From contig JACRMR010000002.1 in the NCBI GenBank assembly GCA_016214895.1, positions 188,001 to 252,000 of the forward strand: 64,000 bases of DNA. The letters are read 5' to 3'. Shown in pieces: positions 43,542-51,992 of this stretch. The stretch's first letter is position 1. Each line of letters starts with the position of its first letter. Under the pieces are notes generated by a model that saw only the letters and a program-made list of their open reading frames with translations, made no database searches and was not told where the DNA came from. This DNA is from a candidate division KSB1 bacterium (GTDB taxonomy: Bacteria; Electryoneota; RPQS01). The position numbers and the translations under genes were made by a program.

Positions 43542-43565
43542 GGGCCGGACCTCTTGAGGAGGCCC
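43542..43565 (+). other. Hairpin between the TIGR02530-type gene and flgE
   Basis: GGGCC (43542-43546) pairs with GGCCC (43561-43565), with an inner stem CCTC/GAGG (43550-43553 and 43556-43559). It lies 5 bases after a stop and 26 bases before the flgE ribosome site. No U-run; it may be an mRNA processing or stability element that raises flgE expression. Confidence 0.35.
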
Positions 43566-43606
43566 AATCGGGTGGATCGACTGAAGCCCGAAAGGAGTAT
43601 TTGCCT

Positions 43607-45271
43607 ATGATGACCTCGTTGTTCAGTGCCGTCACGGGAATGACTAACCATCAAACTCGGATGGACGTAATCGGCGACAACATCGCCAACGTCAATACGA
43701 TCGGCTTCAAGGCCAGTCGTGTTTCCTTCGCGACCGGATTCTCGCAGCTCCTGCAGGCGGCCGACAAGCCGAATGATACCGCGGGCGGCAAGAACGGCAT
43801 CGAAGTCGGACTGGGGATGCGAATCTCGTCCATCGACCGCATCTTCAACCAGGGAAACTTTGAAAACACGGGCAATCGTACCGACCTCGCCGTGCAGGGC
43901 GACGGCTTCTTCGTCGTCGGCGACGCCGCCGGTCAATACTACACCCGATCCGGCAACTTCCAGATCGATGCCGACGGCGCGCTGCTCGCGGGCGGCGGCC
44001 GTTATCACGTGTTAGGGCGACTGGCCGACAAGAACGGTGTCCTGCTGCGCTCCTCCGCCGTTGAACCGATGGAATTGCCCTTCGGTGAAAAGGACCCCGC
44101 CAAGGCCACGACAAACGTGAAGTACTTCTGCAACCTCGACGCGAATGCGTCGAAGACGCAGACCTATACGGCCTCGATTGCCTTCACGGCCAATGAGGTT
44201 CCCGCCACGGGAGCCGCTGAAATCAACGATCTTGATCAAGTAACCGCGGCGCTCGATGACGGCGATACGATCACCATTTCCGGAAAGAACCAGGCGGGAG
44301 CGGACGTGACCGTGGACTTCGTGTACGGAACCGACGGCACGACGCTGCAAGACCTGATGGACAAGATCAATTCGGCCGCCGGCTACAATTCCTCCGGAGC
44401 CGACGGCTCCAAGGTCGGACTCGATGCCGCCGGCAAGATGTCGCTCCGTGATAACCTGGCCGGCGACAGCCAATCCACGATCTCGATGAGCTTCAACGAC
44501 GCGGCGGGCAGCGCCTCCGCGATGGTGCTCCCGACCTTCGTCTCCACCGAAAGCGGTTCGACGGGTACCCACTCCGCGTCGATCAACGTCTATGACAGCC
44601 GCGGCGATACGCACCGCGTCGAGATCACCTTTACGCAGGATGTGACGCAGACCAATGTCTGGGACTGGCACATCGTGGTCGATGACGGTGCAATCGACGA
44701 AGTGAATGCGCGGCTAAATGGTGACTCGGGAAGTGTGCGCTTCAACACGGACGGCTCGCTGCTCGCACTCGAAGGCGGGCCACTCACGTTCGATCCGCCG
44801 GGAGCCCAGGGCATCGTGATCAATCTCGACGGCGGCACGGTCGGTACGTTCGACGGCATCACCCAGTTTTCCTCGCCCAGCACGACCATCGCGCTCAATC
44901 AGGACGGTCACGGCATGGGTGTGCTGTCCGACTTCACGGTGGACGGCAGCGGAGTGATCAACGGGACGTACTCCAACGGGATCACCCGTACCCTCGGCCA
45001 GATCGCGCTGGCGCGGTTTGCGAATCCGAGCGGTCTGCAACTCGCGGGGGAAAATATCTACGAAAGCAGCGTCAACAGCGGCGATCCGCTGATCGGCGTT
45101 GACAACGGAAACGTCAATCAAGTCTATTCGGGCTATCTGGAACTGTCCACCGTTGACCTCGGCGAGCAGTTCACGGATATGATTATCGCCCAACGAGGAT
45201 TTCAGGCCAGCTCGAGGGTCATCACGGTCGCGGACTCGCTTCTCAACGAAGTCACGCAGCTGAAGCGGTAG
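43607..45271 (+). CDS. flgE: Flagellar hook protein FlgE
   Basis: Hook subunit. 554 aa, longer than the Salmonella form (403), from extra outer domains. D0 N-terminus SLFSAVTGMTNHQTRMDVIGDNIANVNTIGFKASR; FENTGNRTDLAVQGDGFFVV; C-terminal D0 YSGYLELSTVDLGEQFTDMIIAQRGFQASSRVITVADSLLNEVTQLKR. The region 150-330 with Thr/Asp-rich sequence is the variable hook exterior. ATG 43607 is nine bases after AAAGGAG. Confidence 0.95.
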   Translation: MMTSLFSAVTGMTNHQTRMDVIGDNIANVNTIGFKASRVSFATGFSQLLQAADKPNDTAGGKNGIEVGLGMRISSIDRIFNQGNFENTGNRTDLAVQGDGFFVVGDAAGQYYTRSGNFQIDADGALLAGGGRYHVLGRLADKNGVLLRSSAVEPMELPFGEKDPAKATTNVKYFCNLDANASKTQTYTASIAFTANEVPATGAAEINDLDQVTAALDDGDTITISGKNQAGADVTVDFVYGTDGTTLQDLMDKINSAAGYNSSGADGSKVGLDAAGKMSLRDNLAGDSQSTISMSFNDAAGSASAMVLPTFVSTESGSTGTHSASINVYDSRGDTHRVEITFTQDVTQTNVWDWHIVVDDGAIDEVNARLNGDSGSVRFNTDGSLLALEGGPLTFDPPGAQGIVINLDGGTVGTFDGITQFSSPSTTIALNQDGHGMGVLSDFTVDGSGVINGTYSNGITRTLGQIALARFANPSGLQLAGENIYESSVNSGDPLIGVDNGNVNQVYSGYLELSTVDLGEQFTDMIIAQRGFQASSRVITVADSLLNEVTQLKR

Positions 45272-45282
45272 TTCTGAGCGGT

Positions 45283-45314
45283 GACCGCGGGGTTCCTCGG
45301 TGAACCCCGCGGTC
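45283..45314 (+). terminator. Hairpin terminator after flgE
   Basis: GACCGCGGGGTT (45283-45294) pairs perfectly with AACCCCGCGGTC (45303-45314), 11 bases after the flgE stop. No U-run. It separates the hook block from the fliL block. The remaining bases up to 45504 show nothing recognisable. Confidence 0.55.
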
Positions 45315-45504
45315 CACGACCGCTGCGGCGTCCGTCGATCATCCCCTCGCGCAACCGCGCCACACCGCACCCCCTCGCGGCTGGCCGTCCTCCCCGGCAA
45401 TCCACTTCGGCTCCGCCCGTCTAGTCCGCGCAACAGAGCACTCTGTCACGGCCGCTTGTGCGCGACCGTGAACGGCTAAACTATGGGCCAGCCCCTCTCC
45501 ACCT

Positions 45505-46038
45505 ATGGCAAGACCTCCTGAAGACAGCGAACCTGAAAACCAGGAACCAGCCGTCGAACCCGCGCCGAAGAAGAGTAAGCCGATGATGAAGTACATTATC
45601 ATCGCCGCCGTGCTCGTCGTCCAGACCGTGCTCGCCTATTTCCTGCAAAAGACCTTCCTGTTCCCCGGCACCGCTACCGCTAACGTCGAAGCGGCCAAGC
45701 ACGAAGAAACGGAGGAAGGCAAGGAAGGTGAGGAAGGTGAAAGCACCGTCGTCTTACTGGACGAAATTGTGGTGAATCCCGCCGAAACCGCCGGTCGCCG
45801 CTATCTCGCCGTGACCATCGGCCTGCAAATGAAAGGCGAAGCGCTCGAGGCTTCGGTCGAGAAAGCCGGCCCGCTGATTCGCGACGCGCTCATCACGCTG
45901 CTATCCGCAAAACACCTCGACGAGCTATCCCGCAGCTCCTACCGCGACACGCTCCGTACGGAGATCAAGACCGCGGTGAACGTGCACCTGAAAAATAAGG
46001 TTGACAACGTCATCTTCAGCGGATACGTCCTGCAGTAG
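45505..46038 (+). CDS. fliL: Flagellar basal body-associated protein FliL
   Basis: 177 aa. Acidic, proline-rich cytoplasmic start, one membrane segment (about 31-52, YIIIAAVLVVQTVLAYFL), an unusually Glu-rich stalk (HEETEEGKEGEEGE), then the periplasmic domain with EIVVNPAETAGRRYLAVTIGLQM, LIRDALITLLSAKHLDEL and a final VIFSGYVLQ. It stabilises stators around the motor. First gene of the export/switch block. Confidence 0.9.
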   Translation: MARPPEDSEPENQEPAVEPAPKKSKPMMKYIIIAAVLVVQTVLAYFLQKTFLFPGTATANVEAAKHEETEEGKEGEEGESTVVLLDEIVVNPAETAGRRYLAVTIGLQMKGEALEASVEKAGPLIRDALITLLSAKHLDELSRSSYRDTLRTEIKTAVNVHLKNKVDNVIFSGYVLQ

Positions 46039-46044
46039 CACACC

Positions 46045-47034
46045 ATGAGTAAGATTCTCACCCAGGAAGAGATCGATGCGCTGCTGAAGAACGTCTCGGC
46101 CGCGCAGACCTACGAGCCGGCCGTCGATGTCCGCGAGCGACCCGTCCATCTCTACGACTTCAAGCACCCCGACCGGATTTCCAAGGATCAACTGCGCGCG
46201 CTGCGAACGATCCACGATTCCTTCGCCCGGTCCTTCGGCACGTATCTCTCCGGTATGCTCAGAACACTCGTCGATATCAATCTACTGTCGATCGATCAGG
46301 CGACCTATTCCGAGTATATGCTGTCGCTGTCCGTGCCCTCATGTATCCATATCGTGACGTCGAAAAATCTGAAAGGCTCGTCGATCCTGGAGATGTCCCC
46401 GCAATTCGCGCTCACGGTGGTCGATCGACTGCTCGGCGGAAGCGGCACGCGCGTCGGCAGCATCCGCGAACTGACCATCATCGAGCAGAATATCCTGCGC
46501 AAAATGATCGACTCCTGTCTCACGATTCTGGCCGATGCCTGGCGCCACGTCTATCCGCTCAACTTCTATGTCGAATCGTACGAGTCCAACCCGCAATTCG
46601 TGCAGATCGCGCCGGCGTCAGAAACCGCCGCCGTCGTCTCGTTCGAAATCATCATGCGCGATATGACCTATCCCATGAACGTCTGCTCGCCCTACTTCGT
46701 GCTCGATCCGCTGATCCAGCACCTCGCGACGAGCTGGTCCAATGTCAGTTCCAAGCGCCCGTCCAAAGTGGACATGGAAGCGATCCGGACGCGCGTCGGT
46801 CTCACGCAGCTGCCGGTGGCGGCGGTACTGGGCGACGCCAACATCAGCCTCGATCAACTCCTCCGGCTCAATCGCGGCGATGTGATCATGTGCCGACAGC
46901 GCAACGACGACTTCCTGCGCGTGCGCGTTGACGGCAAAGTGAAATTCTGGGCCGAACCGGGCGTGAGCGGTCTCAACAAAGCATTCAAGGTCGTTCGGCG
47001 AGTCAGCGATATGGAGGAAATCAACTTTGAGTGA
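46045..47034 (+). CDS. fliM: Flagellar motor switch protein FliM
   Basis: C-ring subunit that binds CheY-P. 329 aa. N-terminal CheY-binding peptide LTQEEIDALL (residues 5-14); middle domain with FARSFGTYLSGMLR, the LLGGSGTRVGS loop that contacts FliG, RELTIIEQNILRKMIDSCL; C-terminal SpoA domain with PVAAVLGDANISLDQLLRLNRGDVI. Retention of the CheY-binding peptide implies chemotactic switching although che genes are not in view. Confidence 0.96.
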   Translation: MSKILTQEEIDALLKNVSAAQTYEPAVDVRERPVHLYDFKHPDRISKDQLRALRTIHDSFARSFGTYLSGMLRTLVDINLLSIDQATYSEYMLSLSVPSCIHIVTSKNLKGSSILEMSPQFALTVVDRLLGGSGTRVGSIRELTIIEQNILRKMIDSCLTILADAWRHVYPLNFYVESYESNPQFVQIAPASETAAVVSFEIIMRDMTYPMNVCSPYFVLDPLIQHLATSWSNVSSKRPSKVDMEAIRTRVGLTQLPVAAVLGDANISLDQLLRLNRGDVIMCRQRNDDFLRVRVDGKVKFWAEPGVSGLNKAFKVVRRVSDMEEINFE

Positions 47035-47902
47035 CACTCTGATTAGTGCCGGCGTGGACCGGAAAGTTCTGGCGATGGAGTCCAACTTCCGCAGATTGCT
47101 GGAGCGGTCGTTGTTGACCTTCCTCGATCGCGCTGTCCCCGTCACCCTGACAGGCCCCGAGCCGTTTGAGTTCAAAGATGTCAAGGCGCTGCTGCCCGGC
47201 GAAATCGTGCTGGCAACGCTGACCGCGACAGAGTCGGTGCAGGGGAAAGTGCTGTACGCCATGACGCGGGAGGACGCGGCGGTATTGGCCGACCTGCTCC
47301 TCAGCGGTGACGGCAAGGCCGCCTTTGCGAGTGAGGACCACCTCGAACCGCTGCGCGACCTGTTCCGCGAAATCACCGCGAGTCTGTCGTCCGATATCGG
47401 TAAGGAAATCGGCAAGCACGTCGCCTTTGACGACATGCGGATCGTGTTGATCGATCTCAGCCCCTCCGATTTCGCCGGATCGGCCTGGGTGGTCAACAAG
47501 CTGGAGTGCGAAATCGATCGGCCGCTCACGATCCTGCGCATCGTCGCGAAGGAATTCATCCGGGCGTGCTACCCGGAGGAGTCCAGCGCGCCCGAGGGGC
47601 GCGACAGCGTGGACCTCAGTGAGACCGACGAGTCGATCCGCAAGGAAATGGGCCTCGTGCTGGATATCGAACTTGATCTGTCGATCGAACTCGGCCGGAC
47701 CTCGATGCTCATCCGCGACATCGTCAAGCTCGGTCCGGGGTCGATCGTCGAGCTGGATAAACTGTCCGGCGAGCCTGTGGATCTTTACGTGAATGGCCGC
47801 CGCTTCGCCAAAGGTGAAGTCGTGGTCGTTGACGAAAACTTCGCCGTGAGAATCACGGAGTTGGTCCCCGTCGAAGAGCGGATGAAGGCCAGCCGCAACT
47901 AA
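47027..47902 (+). CDS. fliN: Flagellar motor switch protein FliN with N-terminal CheC-like domain (FliY-like)
   Basis: 291 aa, over twice a plain FliN. The C-terminal 80 residues are the SpoA/FliN domain (LVLDIELDLSIELGRTSMLIRDIVKLGPGSIVELD, GEPVDLYVNGRRFAKGEVVV). Residues about 25-185 look like a CheC/CheX-type fold (VLYAMTREDAAVLADLLLSGDG, LRDLFREITASLSSDIGKEIG), as in FliY of Gram-positives, though the active-site E/N pair of CheC phosphatases is not evident. TTG start at 47027 nine bases after GGAGG; overlaps the fliM end by 8 bases. Confidence 0.88.
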   Translation: MSDTLISAGVDRKVLAMESNFRRLLERSLLTFLDRAVPVTLTGPEPFEFKDVKALLPGEIVLATLTATESVQGKVLYAMTREDAAVLADLLLSGDGKAAFASEDHLEPLRDLFREITASLSSDIGKEIGKHVAFDDMRIVLIDLSPSDFAGSAWVVNKLECEIDRPLTILRIVAKEFIRACYPEESSAPEGRDSVDLSETDESIRKEMGLVLDIELDLSIELGRTSMLIRDIVKLGPGSIVELDKLSGEPVDLYVNGRRFAKGEVVVVDENFAVRITELVPVEERMKASRN

Positions 47903-47903
47903 C

Positions 47904-48248
47904 ATGTGGTACGAGATGCTCAAAAGCGCCGCCGCGCTCGCCCTGATTCTGGGAATGATCTTCCTGCTCGCGTATCTCGCCAAGCGCTTCAATGCGCTGC
48001 GCGGGCGATCCGGGCAAGGGGTTCACGGCTGGCGAATTCTGGGCGTCAAATCTCTGGGACCGCGGAAGCAAGTATTCATTGTGGAAGCCGGAACGCGAAT
48101 CCTGCTCATCGGTTCGACCGACAAGATGATGACTACACTCGCGGAAATTCACGGTGATGAAGAGCGCGCGGCGTTGCTGGGCGCCGTCGAGGCCGAGCGT
48201 CCCGCCGTGGCTTCGTTCAGCGATCTGCTGAAGAAAGTGTCTTCGTGA
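47904..48248 (+). CDS. fliO: Flagellar biosynthetic protein FliO
   Basis: 114 aa. One membrane segment (about 7-25), then a small basic domain GVKSLGPRKQVFIVEAGTRILLIG typical of FliO, which helps FliP assemble. Overlaps fliP (GTGA). Confidence 0.87.
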   Translation: MWYEMLKSAAALALILGMIFLLAYLAKRFNALRGRSGQGVHGWRILGVKSLGPRKQVFIVEAGTRILLIGSTDKMMTTLAEIHGDEERAALLGAVEAERPAVASFSDLLKKVSS

Positions 48249-48994
48249 AAGCAACGCTCTCCGCCGCGACCCTGCTGACCATCTTCCTGTTACTGATGCC
48301 GCAACTGGCCGACGCGCAGGCGATCCCATCGCTCTCGCTTCAGGTCGGACCCGCGCAGGAACCCGGAAAGGTCGTCTCGACGCTCCAAATCGTCGGGTTG
48401 CTCACGCTGCTCGCGCTGGCTCCGGCCATGGTGTTGATGATGACGAGCTTCACGCGGATCATCATCGTTTTGCATTTTCTGCGGCAGGCCATGGGGGCGA
48501 CGCAGGTTCCGCCGCCGCAACTGCTGGTGGGACTGGCCCTAATTCTCTCCTATTTCATCATGCAGCCGGCCATCAACCAGATCAATGAAACGGCTCTGCA
48601 ACCCTACATGGCGGGACAAATCGATCAGAAGGTCGCCATGACCAATGCCGCCGCGCCGCTGAAAGATTTCATGCTCCGGCAAGTCCGCGAACAGGACTTA
48701 GCCTTGTTTGTAAATCTTTCCGGACAGCCACGTCCCGAAAACAAGGCCGATGTCTCGATGGGAACCCTGGTCCCGGCCTTTGTGATCAGTGAAATGCGGA
48801 TTGCGTTTCAAATCGGATTTGTGCTCTATCTCCCGTTCCTCATTATCGACATGGTGGTCTCGTCGGTGTTGCTCGCCATGGGCATGATGATGCTGCCGCC
48901 GGTCATGATCAGTCTGCCGTTCAAGATCCTCCTGTTTGTGATGGTGGATGGCTGGTATCTGGTCGTCGAGTCCCTGGTGAAAAGTTTCCACTGA
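48245..48994 (+). CDS. fliP: Flagellar export gate protein FliP
   Basis: 249 aa. Cleavable signal peptide (residues 1-24), then LLTLLALAPAMVLMMTSFTRIIIVLHFLRQAMGATQVPPPQ, ADVSMGTLVPAFVISEMRIAFQIGFVLYLPFLIIDMVVSSVLLAMGMMMLPPVMISLPFK. Core pore subunit of the type III export gate. GTG start. Confidence 0.96.
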   Translation: MKATLSAATLLTIFLLLMPQLADAQAIPSLSLQVGPAQEPGKVVSTLQIVGLLTLLALAPAMVLMMTSFTRIIIVLHFLRQAMGATQVPPPQLLVGLALILSYFIMQPAINQINETALQPYMAGQIDQKVAMTNAAAPLKDFMLRQVREQDLALFVNLSGQPRPENKADVSMGTLVPAFVISEMRIAFQIGFVLYLPFLIIDMVVSSVLLAMGMMMLPPVMISLPFKILLFVMVDGWYLVVESLVKSFH

Positions 48995-49007
48995 CCCCAC
49001 TCCCCGC

Positions 49008-49277
49008 ATGACGCAAGAATTGGCCATGTATGTCACGAGCCAGGCGCTGACTACTGCTCTAATGGTCAGTGCGCCGCTGTTGATCGCGGGTCTCGTCGTC
49101 GGTGTCGTCATCTCGATGTTTCAGGCGGTGACGCAGATTAACGAAATGACCTTGTCTTTCGTGCCGAAAATTGCGGTCACCGGACTGGTGCTGCTCCTGG
49201 CCGTGCAGTGGATGGCCCAGCAGGTCATGGACTACTTTCGCTACATCATCTCCATTATCCCGCAAATCGCCCAATGA
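49008..49277 (+). CDS. fliQ: Flagellar export gate protein FliQ
   Basis: 89 aa, two membrane helices: ALTTALMVSAPLLIAGLVVGVVISMFQAVTQINEMTLSFVPKI and a second helix VTGLVLLLAVQWMAQQVMDYF. Overlaps the HDOD gene by an ATGA. Confidence 0.95.
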   Translation: MTQELAMYVTSQALTTALMVSAPLLIAGLVVGVVISMFQAVTQINEMTLSFVPKIAVTGLVLLLAVQWMAQQVMDYFRYIISIIPQIAQ

Positions 49278-50146
49278 ACGAACGCGAGAAAGTCGCCTGG
49301 ATCCTGCGGGATATTCGGACGCTGCCGACGCTGCCGCATGTTGCCGTGGAATTGCTGCGTCAGAGCGAGCGCGCCGAGACTTCGCTTTCCGAGATCGCAC
49401 TCCTGGTCGAGAAGGATCCCTCGATCGCCACCCGGCTTCTGAAACTCGTGAACTCGTCGTACTTCGGCCTCCGGCGGGAAGTGGCCAGTGTTCATCAGGC
49501 GTTGATGCTCGTCGGCCTGAATAATCTGCGCAGTTTGGTCCTCTCGACTTCCGTCATGGATTTGTTTGATCAAAAAGGGCAGGTGGGGCAGCTTGACCGC
49601 GGCGACCTGTGGAAACACTGTATAGCCACCGCGATCACCGCGCGCGCGATCGCCAAGGACACGCGGATGATGGACCCGGAAGTTGCGTTTACTGCCGGTC
49701 TGATTCACGACATCGGCAAAGTGATCGTTGATCGCTATCTGCATCCGGAATTTGTCGAGATTGTCGCATTGATGGAGCAGCAGTCGTGTACCATGCGCCA
49801 GGCGGAAGGAGAGATTCTCGGCGTCACGCACCCTGAGATCGGATTGCACCTGACCACGCATTGGAACTTGCCTGAGGTGCTGCGCGAGTGCGTTGCGTAC
49901 CACCACTCGCCGAACGATGCCGGTACGTACGGCACGGAAGCGGCCGTGATCGCCTTGGCCAATGAAATGTCCTACGAACTCGGTCACGGTTACGGGGAAG
50001 CGGAACGGCCGTTGGAGTCTGATCAGATTCGCGCCTTGACGCGGCTCAGCGAAGAGCGAGCGGCTGCATTGCGCGGCCAACTGCTGGAGACCATCGAAAG
50101 CGACGTGAGCGCGGTCGCACAGCACTCCTCCGACCATGCCCATTGA
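49274..50146 (+). CDS. HDOD domain protein inserted between fliQ and fliR
   Basis: 290 aa from ATG 49274. A single HDOD domain: LPTLPHVAVELLRQSERAETSLSEIALLVEKDPSIATRLLKLVNSSYFGL, then the HD core FTAGLIHDIGKVIVDRYL and VAYHHSPNDAG. Such domains act in signalling without proven enzyme activity; some control flagella or c-di-GMP circuits. It overlaps both fliQ (ATGA) and fliR (11 bases), so it is an integral part of the export-gate operon. A start at 49208 would run through fliQ and is rejected. Confidence 0.88.
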   Translation: MNEREKVAWILRDIRTLPTLPHVAVELLRQSERAETSLSEIALLVEKDPSIATRLLKLVNSSYFGLRREVASVHQALMLVGLNNLRSLVLSTSVMDLFDQKGQVGQLDRGDLWKHCIATAITARAIAKDTRMMDPEVAFTAGLIHDIGKVIVDRYLHPEFVEIVALMEQQSCTMRQAEGEILGVTHPEIGLHLTTHWNLPEVLRECVAYHHSPNDAGTYGTEAAVIALANEMSYELGHGYGEAERPLESDQIRALTRLSEERAAALRGQLLETIESDVSAVAQHSSDHAH

Positions 50147-50912
50147 TGTGGCTCAGATCGAGCTGTTCGCGCTGGTCTTCATCCGGCTGACCGCCGCGTT
50201 CTCCGTACTGCCCGTGTTCAGCAACGCGGCGATTCCGTCGATGCTGAAAGCCGGCCTGGCCGGCATCATGGCGCTGCTCGTCGTGCCCGCGATGGATCCG
50301 ACCATGCTTGCCGCTCACGGCACGGCGTTGGACTTCTTCAATCTGGCGCTGCGCGAAAGCCTTTGCGGAATCTTGATCGGCTTTGTCGGTCAAATGCTGT
50401 TCTATGCGGTTGAAGTTGCCGGCAATCTGATCGGTTATCAGATCGGCTTCTCGTTTGTCTCCTCGGTCGATCCGAACTCCGACGCCCAGAGCACGGTCAT
50501 GACGCAGCTCTATACGATATTCGCGACGCTGCTCTTTCTGTGCCTGAACGGTCACCATCTGATGATCGGCGCTGTTGCGGAGAGCCTGCAACGAATTCCG
50601 GTCGGTTCCTTTGTGATCGGAGACGGATTCATGACCTTCTTCATCGCTTCGGCGGCAACCATTCTCGCGGACGGTGTACGGTTAGCCGCTCCGATTATGG
50701 TGACGCTGCTGGTAACCGACATCGGATTCGGAATCCTGACTCGCGTGGCACCGGCGATGAACGTGTTCGTGATCGGATTCCCGCTGAAGATCGCCGGTGG
50801 CTTGCTGATGACGGCGGCGTCGCTGCAAATCGTCGCGATGACGTTTGGCGGACAACTGCAAAGCTGGACACGCCAGACGCCGGTGCTGCTTAGACTCATG
50901 GGTGCTCCGTGA
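50136..50912 (+). CDS. fliR: Flagellar export gate protein FliR
   Basis: 258 aa, about six membrane helices. LFALVFIRLTAAFSVLPVFSNAAIPSMLKAGLAGIMALLV; YAVEVAGNLIGYQIGFSF; NVFVIGFPLKIAGGLLM are family segments. Overlaps flhB by a GTGA. Confidence 0.94.
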   Translation: MPIDVAQIELFALVFIRLTAAFSVLPVFSNAAIPSMLKAGLAGIMALLVVPAMDPTMLAAHGTALDFFNLALRESLCGILIGFVGQMLFYAVEVAGNLIGYQIGFSFVSSVDPNSDAQSTVMTQLYTIFATLLFLCLNGHHLMIGAVAESLQRIPVGSFVIGDGFMTFFIASAATILADGVRLAAPIMVTLLVTDIGFGILTRVAPAMNVFVIGFPLKIAGGLLMTAASLQIVAMTFGGQLQSWTRQTPVLLRLMGAP

Positions 50913-51985
50913 GCTGGATGAAAGACGACAGTCGCAGCGAACCCGCGACACCAAAACGACGGAGCAAGGCCCGCACGGAGGGCAGCGTTGCCAAGTCCGC
51001 TGACCTCAGCTCCGCCGTCGCTCTGCTCGCGGCCGCGATTGCGCTGAGTTGGTTCGGGGCGCATCTATTCGGCGGCTTGGGGGACATCATGTCCCTGCTG
51101 CTCTCTCAATGCGGAACCCTCGAACTCTCGGTTGACGCGGCGCCGCAATACCTCGTGCGCGGTTTCGTCGTGATCGCGGGACTGCTGGCGCCGCTGTTTC
51201 TTACCGTGATGGTGGCCGGCGTCGCCGCGAATATCGGGCAGGTTGGATTCAAAATTACGCCCAAGGTCGCGTATCCGAAATTCAGCCGCATCAATCCGTT
51301 CAGCGGCTTTGCGCGGCTGTTTTCGCCGAACTCAGTGGTGGAATTGCTGAAGAGTATTCTGAAGCTCGTGCTGGTCGGCGTCATCGTTTACGTGGCGATC
51401 CGCGGCAATCTGAACACCATCTACAGCCTGACGCAAGTGCCCGTCAGCGCGCTGGGTCCGACCGTCGGGAAACTCATGGTCCGCATTATCATGACCGCCG
51501 CCGTCACGCTCGTCATGATGGGCATTCTCGACTTCTTCTACCGTCGCTATGAGCACGAGACATCGCTCAAGATGACCAAGGAAGAAGTGCGCGAAGAGTC
51601 GAAAGAGCAGGAGGGAGATCCGCGCGTCAAGTCCAAGATCCGCGAGATCATGATCAAGAAAAGCATCCAGCGGATGATGAAGCAAGTTCCGCAGGCGGAT
51701 GTCGTGATCACCAACCCGATCCACCTCGCCGTGGCTCTGAAATACGATCGCGCAAAAAACGTCGCACCGGTGGTCGTCGCGAAAGGTGCGCGCAAGGTCG
51801 CCGAGCGCATCAAAGAGATCGCCCGCGAAAACAACGTCCCGATTATCGAAAACAAGCCGCTGGCCCGCGCGCTGTTCAAAGCCGTCGAGATCGGCGAGGA
51901 AATCCCGCTGGACCTCTACAAGGCCGTGGCGGAAATCCTCGCCTATGTCTATCGCCTGAAAAAGAAGTTCTTCGGAGTCGCCTGA
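50909..51985 (+). CDS. flhB: Flagellar export switch protein FlhB (NPIH variant)
   Basis: 358 aa. N-terminal basic KRRSKARTEGSVAKSADLSSA, four membrane segments, linker KMTKEEVREESKEQEGDPRVKSKIRE, then the cytoplasmic domain. The self-cleavage site, normally NPTH, reads NPIH (Asn-269, Pro-270, Ile-271, His-272; numbering matches Salmonella). After it come LAVALKYDRAKNVAPVVVAKG and ARALFKAVEIGEEIPLDLYKAVAEILAYVYRL, both conserved. FlhB cleavage with FliK input switches export from hook to filament. Confidence 0.95.
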   Translation: MSWMKDDSRSEPATPKRRSKARTEGSVAKSADLSSAVALLAAAIALSWFGAHLFGGLGDIMSLLLSQCGTLELSVDAAPQYLVRGFVVIAGLLAPLFLTVMVAGVAANIGQVGFKITPKVAYPKFSRINPFSGFARLFSPNSVVELLKSILKLVLVGVIVYVAIRGNLNTIYSLTQVPVSALGPTVGKLMVRIIMTAAVTLVMMGILDFFYRRYEHETSLKMTKEEVREESKEQEGDPRVKSKIREIMIKKSIQRMMKQVPQADVVITNPIHLAVALKYDRAKNVAPVVVAKGARKVAERIKEIARENNVPIIENKPLARALFKAVEIGEEIPLDLYKAVAEILAYVYRLKKKFFGVA

Positions 51986-51992
51986 GTATTGA

